Assembly (NCBI RefSeq): GCF_009730915.1
Contig: NC_052477.1
Location: forward strand, 28,716,420 to 28,780,419
DNA length: 64,000 nt
Source: Dioscorea cayenensis subsp. rotundata
Lineage: Eukaryota; Streptophyta; Magnoliopsida; Dioscoreales; Dioscoreaceae
Direction: 5' to 3'
The position numbers were made by a program, and so were the translations under genes. Below the pieces are notes generated by a model. It had not been told where the DNA came from. It worked only from the letters and a program-made list of their open reading frames with translations, and did not search any database. Positions 1-12,692 of this stretch are shown piece by piece. Each line of letters opens with the position of its first letter. Position 1 is the stretch's first letter.

Positions 1-470
1 TCATGCATATGTTCACTAGATCAAGAGTGAGATCAATAGACAATGGCTCAAGCTCTAGTTCTAGAGCAAGAATTATGAAACAATTTAATTCATATGAATT
101 GGATGAAAAAAATTGAGGATTATAAATCCAGTGATGAGGAAAACAATAGCCTAGATGATGAGGAAGATGGCCTAATGGAGTTAGACAATGATTAGACTAG
201 AATTAAGATTCTAAATTAGGTCTTGCATACTCTTTTGTGGTTTTATGTTTATATTTTTATTTGGATCTTCAATATTTTAGTAGATTATTATTATATTAAT
301 TTAAGTTTAATCTTATGCAATTTTAATGTTTTTTTTTCTATATTTTACTTTTTTTAAAAATGATATTTCATGTCGCTCAGGTGAGCACCTCAGTCGGTGC
401 TTAGTACCTCAGGCGATTTACACTCTCATTGCTTCAAGGGCGGCTAACACTTTTAATTACACTTGATCTT
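1..470 (+). mobile_element. 3' remnant of a hAT-like transposon
   Basis: On the + strand an acidic reading segment ends at a TAG at 193-195 with the C-terminus EEDGLMELDND. A closely similar acidic tail (DDGLDDFDDSH) occurs antisense inside the hAT element at 25814-26525, so both look like transposase C-termini of the same superfamily. The stretch 371-450, rich in CTCAGG/GCACC blocks, resembles the GC-rich subterminal part of such elements. The reading frame upstream is broken and the 5' part lies outside the window. The element sits antisense to the Rab3GAP gene, probably in one of its introns. The terminal inverted repeat and target duplication are not resolved. Confidence 0.4.
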
Positions 471-877
471 CAGACTTGAGAACCCAATGCAAAAACAATT
501 ATATTCACATTGTGCAATAATATTTAGCAATTAGTCAACCAAAAAGAACAGGAATACATTCTGTGTATCATCACAGAAAAAAGCATTTCTCATCAAGTTC
601 ACCATAGATACCATTCAGACTACAAAACTTGGTTTGAAAAGTTGTGTCCTAATTGAATCAGTCAAACAATGCAACCCACCCCATAACATTTAGCCAAGAG
701 GAGCCACGGGCCCACATCACAAGAAATATGACTATTTAGGTGATTACAAGCTAGAAACACCATGTCATGTAGCATATGTATTCCAAATTTCAAGAGAGTA
801 GTCAACATTGCATACGAAAGATGTAGAAAGGTCAGATACCAAGAGATGAACATTTCATCAGAAAGGTGTAAAAGTAC

Positions 878-3800
878 CAAATGAAGTTTTTGATGTATCA
901 GACAAGAAGACAAGTCAATATCCAAATCAGATGGCATCCTCGGCAGTGGCTGAGACTCCTCCCAGCACCAACGAACTTCTCTGACAAATTCAATCCAGAG
1001 TGTTGCTATTGCTAAAACCAACAAAAACGTAAAATTGGCTTTATGAATATATGGGAAATGGCATGGTATCATGCCCAAGATAGAACATAATATTGAGCAT
1101 GGACAATAAACAGAAATTGAGAAAAAAAATTGAGTTGTGAGACATACGAACCACGAACATTGCAGTTGCCAAACCAAAGTGACTGCAAGCAGAATTGCGC
1201 AAAAAGTGATTCCAGTGGAGCACCTTTGATAGCTCGAGAATTCTTACTTTCAAGATCTAAACTACTTGAAATTTGAGCACCTGTAGTGATAATATATTTA
1301 ATCGGTATTGCACTAGGCACAAAAGAAAGGGAAAAACAGTTGTGTATATATATTTTTCTTAAATGAAATTACCATCAAAGAAAATGTTCTACAAGTATAA
1401 CAGACTTACTTGAGTCTACTTTCTGTATTCTTCTTTTCCATTCACACCTATTTAGGCCAACCCTGGACAGCAATGCAGGATACTAAAACTGCTCTCTAAA
1501 AGTGTATCAAAGTTATTCTTAGCTTGCCACAATATTATTTATAGATGAGATTATTTCCCATTATCACATAATATCCTTCCACACTCTACATGAAAGATGT
1601 TGACAAGGGTAAAATTGTTTGACAATGAATTCATATATCCTCAAATAAAACAACTTGAACACTTCCTCTAATACAATTATTTTTCTTAAATTGTATCAAA
1701 GTTATTCTTAGCTTGCCACAATATTATTTATAGATGAGATTATTTCCCATTATCATGTAATATCCTTCCAGATTCTACACGAAAGATGTTGACAAGATTA
1801 AAATTGTTTGACAATGTATTCATATATCCTCAAATAAAACAACTTGAACACTTCCTCTAATACAATTATTTGTAACATTATCCCTAACTTCCTGAATGTC
1901 TACATCACATTTACGGATTTACCAACTCAAAAGGAATGAAACATTAGAAGAGCATGGAGCAATGATTGAAGTCATTCAAATCTGTTACTCAGCTATCCTC
2001 ATAATTGGCCAAATAATGTAAGGAAAATGATTAACACAAGACATCACATGAAGGGGCTGCATTCCATATATAATCAAAAAGTATGTGTCATTCAACTTCA
2101 GCAATGATTGTAAGTGTAGGGTTATACACAAGGAATAGAATTTCTAAGGTCAAGAACAAATTAAATATCAGTCCCCCTCATGCAGGTTAATGCTTATTTG
2201 ATTAAGTGACCAACCTAACCTCATCACTATATTTTACATCTAAATGGCATTCTAGATGTCCATAGGCCAAAGCTAGAAATTTTCATTCAATTATGTGGTC
2301 AACATAACCACCAGGTGAAATTATACCGCTACACATTAAAAAGAGTCACTATTCAACATCAATTTGGTTAGTCAATTGACATTAGCAATTTTAAATGTAA
2401 AAAAGCAGAATATATTCCCTCAATTCAAATATTTCACAAGTGACGATCACAAAAATAAATAAATAAATAAAGTAAACAGAGATAAAAAACCATAGAACCC
2501 AATAAATAATATCCCACAATACCATCGTGAAAAAGCTCTTTAAGAACACGATCCCGAACTGTTGGAGGAGGTATAACAACAGCAGGGTTCGAATTGTCAG
2601 AACCAATGTTTTCAGCTGTCTAACAGGCAGACACAAAACATTAGCTAAATATATCTTCTAGCTATTTCATTTAAATGCTAATCTAAAATGATAGATTTGC
2701 TAACCTGAAACAAAATCTTCCAAAAACTTGGCATCAAAAGACCTTTCCAAGGCACCAACTAGAAGTCGTAGTTGAGAGGCAAATCCAATAAACTTTCCAT
2801 CAGAATCATCAATCCTAAGACATGCCAGTTAGGACACAATCCAAGAACAAAGATATGTCAAAATATCCAGTAAACAGACATTGTGGAATTTTGTTAGCTA
2901 AAAATGGGACAGGCAAAAGATATAGGCCATTAAAGGTCCAGTAAACAACCCACAAGACAAACATCTTGAGGAGATAAAACCTACAGAATAGATGGATACA
3001 GGTCAGATTTCATTCTCCAAAATAACAGGTTTTGGCATCATCGGAGTTTGGATATAGAATATCAGGTTAATCGCCACAAAAGGGCAAATGCTTCGAAGAC
3101 AGACAAAGAATGGTTATTGAAACAAAGAAAAAGCTAGAATAAATGATCTTTTACTATTGTATGCAGAACATAATACACCCAAGATAGCAAAGCATGTCAT
3201 CAATGACCATCAACATAGACAAAGGGACTAAATTATGCACTGAAGAATGAAATTGGAGAAAGACCAAGGCATCAACAAATTGAGAAGCAGCATGTCCATA
3301 TTGCTTAAGAAAATATATGTATCCCTGAATAACATTGATGTAGTGATGATGATCATTCGTGAAGACTGAATTTCAATAAAAATAACATGAAACACCTTCA
3401 CAACAAATTCCATCAAAAGTCTAACAGAAAAGGGTAAACTTATTGGCAGGAAATAATTTTGTTACGACTCTGAGGCAATGACAAATGTGAGGCAACTATG
3501 ACCGCCAGCAACACAGACCAAGTTGGCCGCAAGACATTATTATAGTCTCATCGAAAAGCTTGTTAGACAACACGAGAAAAGAATGTAGAGTTAAAAGTAA
3601 GGAAAATAATATATTCAACACTTGGGAAACAAACAATGAAGAATAGACGATAAGGATTACTATTCAGACAGACATAAAAAGAAGGTTGCAAGTCAACAGC
3701 AATATAAACTCACGTATATCCTCAATATATGTAAGTTCTTGGTCATGCTTGAAACAGAAGTTTAAGTTGATCTATATCTTACATGTTCGGCGAAATAAGA

Positions 3801-6800
3801 GGGTAGAGACTCCACTTCTCAGCATCAAATGATGAAGCATTTTCTAATTCTGCCATCTCCATGGAGCTCTCACATGTATTCCTTGGCCAAATGGTGATCA
3901 ACTCAAAGCCTATAACAAAAAGATCAATAACTTTTTTTGGGCTAATTCTAAAGTGAAGCAAAAGTTACACTAAAAGAAAAACATATTATGGGATAGATTA
4001 GAAAACAAAATAGGCAGTCAAATAATTGAACACACACACACACACACACACACACTCTTTCCCATGTAAAGGCTCTAATGTTCCTTCACCTTTTGCAATA
4101 ACAGTTTCTACAAGAAAAGGTTGCACCATTTTGATAATAATAGGTTTGCCTTCATAAATTTACCAAGGGTCATGAGACACATTCAATGATTTCTCATGCC
4201 TTTGCACAGTGACCATCTTAATGCATTCTCAAACATTTGTTAAGACCAACCTCATAATCATCAAAGTTCTTTAACAACTGAGAGAAAAGAGTATGTTTGG
4301 TTGGAAAAAAAAAAGTTAGTTTTCTCTTTTTTGTTTCCTAAACAATACTTTTAAAATATTAAAAATAAGTTAAAATGAAAAAAGATTAGTCAAATTGAGG
4401 AAAAAATAAAAGAAAATAAATAAGAAACTGGAAGTGTAGAACGGGATAATCAACACTAGAAAGATGATATAGAAAACAGGGAATATGAGAACAACAGATC
4501 ACATTGTAATCAAATGCACCTACAAATACAATCCTTCATCTTCCTCCTTATATCCCATGATACATCCACAACTACTATCTTCTTATCCCTTTTCATACCC
4601 CCAAAATAATGATTTTTAAATTATTGTTTGGCCTTTCAATGCTCCTCTAGACTGATTTTATCTTTTACCCTTATATCTCATGGGCCAACTACATCCAACT
4701 ACCAATATCTTCTTGCCACTCTGATACCTGCTTTATGATGATTCTTAAATTGAAGCTTTGGCCTTCAAATGCTACATCTAGAAGAACATAAAATCGCTCT
4801 TAATAAGTATTAGATATGTCGAGTACCTAGAAATAAATATTATGAGTTTATTTGCCCATAGGTTCACAATAGAGAAAACAAAATCAACAGAAACCAAGGC
4901 AATAAATGCTGATACAAGGAAACATAAAAAAATTCAAGTTATAGAAACCTAAGGTAGAAACTAATGATTTTGTATTTATTTACTATAAACTGTAGAGGAG
5001 ATTGCAACAAAAAACGGATGCATGTCAAAAGAGTAGAAATCCATCATAAGATGTTTGAACTAAATAAAAATCTAAGTATGAGACCACAGGTTGAAATCTT
5101 CTTTGTTGATTGTCTAAGTTTGTAACCTAAATACAATTTGAGTTCTTCAATTACCAAACGAAATGAATACATTATAAATCAAACTAAATTATCACCTTGA
5201 TAGATTAGAGAGATGAATGAAGTTCATTTAACAATAAATAACTAAAAATTGATTAAGACTTGTAAGAAGAAAAGTTGAGAAGTTATAGAAACTAAAAGAA
5301 ATGCATCAAAAGAATGTAATTAAAAATTAATATAAGAGATGTCATACCAGCAATAAGGATTACCTTTAATGGGGTCCTCAGCAGAATACCACTCTGCCCA
5401 AGGGCAATCATCATCCCATTGAACTTTAATACGATCATAACCATCATTCACTTCTTCTGATTCTTTAACTTCAGCTTCCACGTTCTCTAAAACATCTTCT
5501 TCGTCATCATCAAATGGAGGCGTTCTATATGTCAACTTCATTCCAAAGCTTACTTTAAAATAGTTCATTGGATAATCAAAAGAGGCCTGCAAAGAAAACA
5601 ATACAATTTTCAGAATACAGAAGGAAACCCATACTTTACATTGCACAAATTTCCATTGAATAATATGATAATTTGATTAGATTTAGCAATAATCTAGTAA
5701 ATTTTCCAAATAATATAATTCAATAAAATTTTCAAAAAAAAAAAAGATTGTGTTGAGAATATAATGTGGCATGCTTAACCTCCACTTTCCTCCATAGTTC
5801 ATCTTATGATTAAACAACAGAAAGCCTTGTAGATAATAATCTGTTCGATGTGCTACAGATACATGTGCATACATGAATCTGCCCCCTCCACCCCCCTTCC
5901 TCTTGAAACATGGCACAGGAATTTTAATTGGTATTTTCCAATCAGTATAAAGTGGTATTCTAACCTTGTAGGCATTGACATGATCTTGAAGACATTATAA
6001 GTTCTGGTGTCAAGTGACAAGGATGGAAGGACTCACAAATTTCGCAACAAATAACTCATAAAGCCCTTCCATATGCATAAGCCTTACAGGCACCTGGCTA
6101 CCAATTCTGTCTGCATCAAACCTTCGAGTAAAAATTGTCCCTGTGCTTTGTATGCCAATGTACGCTTTGCGGGAAGGATCATGAACTGGAACAAATGCAG
6201 GCCAATTACTGCAAAGCCACAATTAAGTAAATAACATTCATTCAGTCCAGAAAGTTGGAAGATTAACTATTTCACATTCTTATGAAAATTTATAGCAGGC
6301 CATACCAATGATAAATGAAAGCAATAACCAGTACCACGAGATAAGGAATTACAAAGAACTCACTTAATGCTGATGAGAAGCATAAAAAAAAGGAACCCCT
6401 AAAAAAAGAATTTGAAAGAGAACTAACAGAAAAATAACTCCCAGTTCAACAATTTCCTTTATAATAATCAAAATCTGAAGATTTAGACATACAAGGTACA
6501 AATAAATGGACGTGGCAACCAAAAATGGACACCCACAAGGAGCAAGCTTCATAGCACCATACCATTTAGAAGACTTGGCAAGACAAATTGACAAAATGAT
6601 ACACAAGATAAATAACATGGGGACATGAGTACTGTTTTTTTTATTAGAGAACATCGTTATCTGTAAAACATAACTGAACACACAAAGAACACCTAAGCTA
6701 ATATAACAGAATCTATCATTAATACAACAAAATTCTAGTTGTTATTCTAATAGGAAGCTATTAATTAGATAGTTAAAATGCAACACCAAATATATTGCTA

Positions 6801-9119
6801 CCTACAACACTCTTGTCAATTAGGTAGAAAAGAAGAGACCCACACACCTAAGAAAATGAAAGAGAGGCAGATTGAATAACCACTACCAACTTCTTTCTAG
6901 ATGACACTAAAACAAGGAAGCTCCGAGCAGCATAAGCATCTACAAATTCTATTCTAAGTCAATATATGTTTTTAGTTCCCATGGTCAATCGGCTATATAA
7001 TAACAGAAAATGTTCACCGCGAGCAAGTGTTGGTACATGATAATCTCTAATTGTACTAAGCATTGCTCACTTTCTTACAGTATGTGATCAATGACCGAAT
7101 ACTGTTTTTCTTTTGTGTTGGCATACATAAGTCTGTAATGGGTATTTTCACATTACATGCATATAAAAATATAAATACTCATCATTTTCAGAACCGGGTG
7201 AAAAAGTAAAAAATGGATTGAAGTTTTAGGCCAATACAAGGATCAAAGGAAACCATCCCTTTAAAGAAATTCACAAAATTGATTGGCAAATAACTTCCCA
7301 ATTAACGTTCCTCCTTGGTAAAATATTTATGGCAGGAATATTTTAGCTAAACAAATCATGCAAAACAGGTAGAAATAAACACGAAGAAAATAATTGTCAT
7401 TTGATAAGCCATACAATACCAGCAGCAAATAAGATGTATGCATAAAGAAAACACTAAATACATGCAAAAGGCATAATTGGACAAGGGAACTAGTCTATAA
7501 AGGCGCTAAATGCAATATATATATTCACATAAAGAAAACAGTTAATACACACAATAGGCATAATTGGAAAAAGGAACTAGTCTATAAAGGCGCTAAATGC
7601 TATATATATATGCAAAGCAGTGAAGCAACACATTGAAATATCCATGTATGCGCTCACCTGTATGATTGTAAGTGATATTCACATATTGTGTTAAGAAAAT
7701 TTTTTATATATTACCGAAAATATAAAAATAAAATAAAATTTAGAAATTTCTAATAAATTGTAAAACTAAGGAAATAAAAGTTAGGTGAAAAAATATTTGG
7801 TTGCGCTGATGCTCAATATAGGGCTCATATAAGTTTCTATAAGGATATTTTAGCCATTCACACAAACAAACATAAACTCTCCTTCCAGTTAACCAACAAA
7901 AATTTCCCAGGTAATAAGCAATTAAAACAAAATTGATAGCAAGCATCATGTTCTCAACAATGAAGTGTAAAATACAAAACACAAGGCTCAAAAATGACTT
8001 ATACAATACAAAACAAAAGGCTCAATTATCAGTATGGAGGTTTATTCAAACAAAAATAGAGTCAGATCACTATCGCAAACTCTCAACTACACAAGCTGGC
8101 CAAATATTACCATCTGAGGTTCAAGCCTAATATTATTACTGTATATAATATGCAATATGGTCCCAAAATGACCACTTCTCCCCACATCAACAGCATTTTG
8201 AACAATATGGAAAACCATAGATAGAAGGTACTTGTAATTAACCTATGATCAGCATGATGGTAACATGCGAACAGTTCCCTGTTTGACAAAGATATTATTC
8301 TTAAAATAGATGTCATAAACTTTACAATTCAGCTAACCTTCCACAATTTGATAAAGCAATTGCTACAGCACTTAAAAGTTTGCTTGATTCAGGTGAGTCA
8401 AGAACCACCCCACTGGCGCTTAAGGGTGCAATAACCTGATGAACCATGTGAAACCAACATCAGCAATTTAAAATATATCTAGGAAAGGTGTAAGCAATGA
8501 GAAGGATTAGTTGTTGTAAGAAGGGATAGTAAAGGCAAGTAAAATTTGCGTGTTGTGGACAGTAGACAGACAGGAACAATCCAACAAATATACTTCAAAA
8601 ATTGGCACATCAAAGATGGAAAAGTAATACACAAACCACAGAACATGTACCAGAAATTCATTTACACCAAATGATTGTTGAATGTTATGCAAGTTGTCAA
8701 CCCATTCAGTAGCTTGCCCTGCAATCTTTAGTTTCAGATGTCAAAAGGAAAATGAAACTTATTTCTACCCTCACTTTGGTAGATATAAACATATAAATGT
8801 AAGTAGAGCTTTACCATCTTTATTAATCATAAAGTAGAACTCCAAGCAGTAATCTTTACCACCATATTTCAGTTCAGATTTAACCTTGTACAAGTTCTTT
8901 GGATGATCTAAACATTCAGCACCTTTGTCCTACAATTAAGAAACAAGTTCCATTGACATGAAAGTATGATGTCATAGTTGTTAAGGGTGAAACAAGATGA
9001 GAACAAGAACAGCTCTCTATAAGCATCAGACATATCCCCAAGATATAAGGAAGAGACATACAAACACCAAATGTCATCGAGGTTGTCAGAAGAAAGATGA
9101 TGAAAAGGAAAGAGTCATC

Positions 9120-9150
<31 letters not shown>

Positions 9151-12116
9151 ATGTATATACATGACCCAAATTTTACATATAATTGCAAGATTAAAATGAT
9201 GAAGAACTGCATGAAAAGAATAGTTGCAGAAATAACAATCTCATTAGAACATACCACCAAATTCTTTGGGCCATCAAAGAGCCATAATCGACAAACAGCC
9301 TCTATTTCAGATATGAATCTAGCAAAATAGAACATTATGTGAAATTATTTCATTAATTCTGATTTTATTAATGACCAAAGAAGACATGCTCAAAGGTCCA
9401 AGTAAAATTTTGTGCCCAAATTTACTTTAAAATAAATAAATTACCTTTCCCATGAAGATGCAATAGTGAAGTCATCAAAGCCCTCAAACTGTAGAGAGCA
9501 ACAGAACCACCAGTTAGAATACCCAAACAAATAAAATGCATAAATATGGTTCCCAAGCCTTGACTGAATATGAGCTTTTCAAAACAGCTTAATATAATTT
9601 CACACCTTCACATGAACAAAATATAATTCATGCAAACTAATATGTTAAAAATGAGGAGAAAATTCAAAGAAGATCAAGGCTAGTCTAAACCAATCATTGT
9701 GTTCAATCAAATCAATTAACTCTAATAGGCACAACTATAATGTACATGATGAACAAAATAAAATCATGCTAAAAACCAAGACAAGGCTTGATGGAGCGAA
9801 AGTCCTAATATAAGAACACAAGTAAAAGAGTTGCAAGTAACAATTAAAATATGATGAAAATTAGGAACTTAACCATCACATGTTCCATTTAGGTGCAATA
9901 AGAAAAGATTAGAAACCGTATAAACCAGTTATAGTCTGTCTCTACTATCTATGCTTCCAAAGGATTAGACCAACACGAATACTATATCAAAAATATATGA
10001 GTAAACATCAGATGAAGGAAATTTGATCCGCAAATGCAACTATATTATAGACTTATAGTAGGTAGGACATTTCTAAGCACCAATCGTTAACATCATACAC
10101 ATGCAACTCAAAAAACAAATTTTGCACCATATTACAAACAAATCTATATCAATGCCAAAAGGACACCAATCATAACTTTGAACAAGTGCCATACAAGAGA
10201 ATCAACAAATTCATGAACATACAACAAAAATATTTTTCGTTCTTTGACAACTTTAAGGTGTCATATTAAGCAATTTACAACATAAATATAATTCAATTCC
10301 CAAAAAGATACTACACATAATTTATAATCATAGTTCATAAAAATTCTTAAACATAACCTTTACATTCAAATTACATATTTCTAATATCATGTACTCAAGA
10401 TAGCTTCCATTACAAGAACCTGACATAGCCCAATATCCCTATATATAAATGACCAACAAAACACATAAACATGAACCCAAATGAGAAATGAGCCTCAACA
10501 AATATTAATAGTAAAAAAAAAAACACAATTCCAAGTGGTGAAAACATAAAAAATTGGAAGCATAAAATGTTGCTTAAAAATAATCAATTCATTTCAAAAT
10601 CATACATTTCTACAATCATCTAATCAAAACAAATCCCACAAGGACCTCCATTATTTCAATATATAAACCACAAATTGCCTACTTTCTTACATTGTACAAC
10701 CATAAATCAATCAAAAAGGCTTATAAATTCAAGATACGTGGGCATTAAATCCTGAACAAATAATACTAACAGTGAAATCTAAGAAAATCTTCGTTCATAA
10801 GAATATTAAATATAAAACTTGGATTTAAAATTACACAATTTTACAATCATGCAATCAATAAAACTCCCACAATTTTGACTAGCTAATCATACAACTTTCT
10901 CACTTTCATACTTCATCCAGCGAGAAATCAAAGAAAAAATACATAAAACTTTGAATTCACGGGAACTAGTTTCTTCAACAAACAACAATAATGAAAACAA
11001 AACGTTAACAATATTAAGAATATCCTTAGATCTTACAATTTTGAAATATAAATCTTTGCATTAAAACTTTAAAAGACACTTGACACCATGCAACCAACAA
11101 AGCCAACTCTTATCTTGAGTAATCAATCACATAGAAATAAATTAGAGAAGTAGACCATAAAACTCCAAATTGAAGGTAATTTACACACCTCGTCAAATAC
11201 TAATTCTGAAAATAAAAAAATTGACACAAATTAGGAATCTTGATATAATGTGCATGATCTCTAACCAATTGGCTTTCTAATCCAGTAAAGAACCAAATGC
11301 TCGGTTACCATAAATATGATAAATTATCATATTTTGAATCTGACACAATCTCACAGTTATTTAAACGAAATCAACACCAAAACTTACAAAATAAGCTGTA
11401 ACCTTCATCTGAAATTTGTGAAAGAAAATTAATGAGATGAAAAGAATGGAAAATTTCAAGCTAAACAAGGAAATAATTCTAATCACAGCGCCCGTGCACA
11501 CACACATTTCTAAGGAACTCCAGTATTTAAAAATTATAATTGTTTCTTGAAAAAATAAGAAATGACTGAAAATAAGCCATGACAAGAAGACAAAGATGAA
11601 CCTCTTCTCGGGTTCTACCGTTCTACTTCTACTCTTCGTCTCTTCCTTTCCAGATCATTAAAGAGACGGGTAATTAGATACTGTAATTGAGAAATATCTG
11701 AAGTAACAAATTTTGCTAGGGTTCCATCATCCAAAAACGAAGACTCAGAAAAGTAAAAATAACAAAAAAGGAAGAGAGACAACTCACAGGATTTTCTCTC
11801 TCTATCTTGATTCTAACCAAGATTCAAAAATGAACAACTAGATCAAATTCCAAAAGAAATCAAGAAAAAGATTCCAATAGAGAAAAAGCGAAGAGAGAAC
11901 GAAGACACACATCAAGACCTCTTCTAGGGTTTCATCAACCTCCTCCGTTTCAACCTCAGCGAGAATGTCACAAAATGCATCAAAAATTCTCAGAAAACCA
12001 ACCAAAAAAAAAATCCTAGAACAAAAGACGTAAAGATTGAAATCAAAAGAAATAGAAAGAGAGACCTCTTCGTCCTCCCCCTCGTCTTCTCCTCCTCTGG
12101 CGATCGAAGACGCCAT
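878..12116 (-). CDS. Rab3 GTPase-activating protein catalytic subunit, 5' part (gene runs off the left edge)
   Basis: Homologue of Arabidopsis At5g55060 and animal RAB3GAP1, which with its partner subunit controls Rab GTPases in membrane traffic (family knowledge). Fifteen exons join in phase: 12066-12116, 11919-11954, 11602-11622, 9445-9488, 9255-9318, 8815-8929, 8651-8718, 8338-8435, 6037-6208, 5364-5586, 3783-3909, 2705-2814, 2523-2615, 1152-1280, 878-1011. Landmarks are the start MASSIARGGEDEG, the family N-terminal motif FDDFTIASSWERFISEIEAV, an acidic linker, and the conserved block IEFVREVRWCWEESQPLPRM in the last exon seen. About 500 residues are present. The final exon ends in phase 0 at a good donor, and no further exon is visible to the left, so the C-terminal part lies outside the window. 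The 21-nt third exon (NGRTREE) is the weakest: it fits phase but has a poor pyrimidine tract. Confidence 0.93.
1503..1874. repeat. Two-copy tandem duplication, 189-bp period, in a Rab3GAP intron
   Basis: The sequence beginning GTATCAAAGTTATTCTTAGC at 1504 recurs at 1693 and continues nearly identically to about 1874, with a few substitutions (for example CACATAATATCC versus CATGTAATATCC). It lies in the intron between exons 2523-2615 and 1152-1280. Confidence 0.9.
4030..4055. repeat. (CA)n microsatellite
   Basis: About 13 uninterrupted CA units in an intron of the Rab3GAP gene. Confidence 0.95.
7445..7605. repeat. Two-copy tandem duplication, 87-bp period
   Basis: GCATAATTGGA at 7471 recurs at 7558. 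Each is followed by GGAACTAGTCTATAAAGGCG and a short AT run. It lies in the large Rab3GAP intron between exons 8338-8435 and 6037-6208. Confidence 0.85.
9119..9145. repeat. (TA)n microsatellite
   Basis: Uninterrupted TA run in the Rab3GAP intron between exons 9255-9318 and 8815-8929. Confidence 0.95.
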
Positions 12117-12160
12117 TAACCGGAGCTCGAGAGTGACGTTGATCTCAATAGAAGAACAGG

Positions 12161-12200
<40 letters not shown>

Positions 12201-12692
12201 CTGGGCCTATATAGAGCCGTAATATGAATGATAATTGGGCCAGACTGGTTTCTAAACGCGTGGGCCGAACGCAATGTAGCCGTTACGTGGTTTATTATGT
12301 AGCCCATAAGATAAAAAAAAATGGTTGGGCCGAAGAGGCCCATAAGAACTTTCTATTTGGACATTTTTATAAGACAACCCCTAACAAATGGTAAAATTAT
12401 TTGCTATATCACTCGTTCTTTTATGCTTATTTTACATTTCACCCCTTTAACAACTTTTAATGCTTAATTTGTTTTTCCTTTTGTTTATAACTTTATAACA
12501 AATTTACTTATAATATATATATTATTAGATTCAAGGTATATTATTTATTTATTTATTTATTTTTTAATTTGGAGAATGTAATTTTTTTCCAAGCATCAAT
12601 AATTCAATATGTATATTTTTTTTCACTAAAGCCCATACAAAGAAATAATTTTCATTTTTCAAGCCTGGGAACCAAATCCTCGGTCACTCTCA
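12117..12692. promoter_or_regulatory. Shared upstream region of divergent Rab3GAP (-) and STR7-like (+) genes
   Basis: The two start codons are 576 bp apart and point away from each other, so this spacer must hold both promoters or one bidirectional promoter. It includes a perfect (GA)n run at 12164-12196 close to the Rab3GAP start, which reads as a (CT)n tract in its 5' leader. Several TGGGCC/GGCCCA-type boxes (for example near 12199, 12237 and 12335) resemble the TCP or site-II elements common upstream of plant housekeeping genes. Shared regulation is an inference from layout only. Confidence 0.5.

Noticed and set aside
662-1177. 171-codon minus frame starting near 1177
   Set aside because: Only its inner part is the true Rab3GAP exon 878-1011; the rest is intron read-through.
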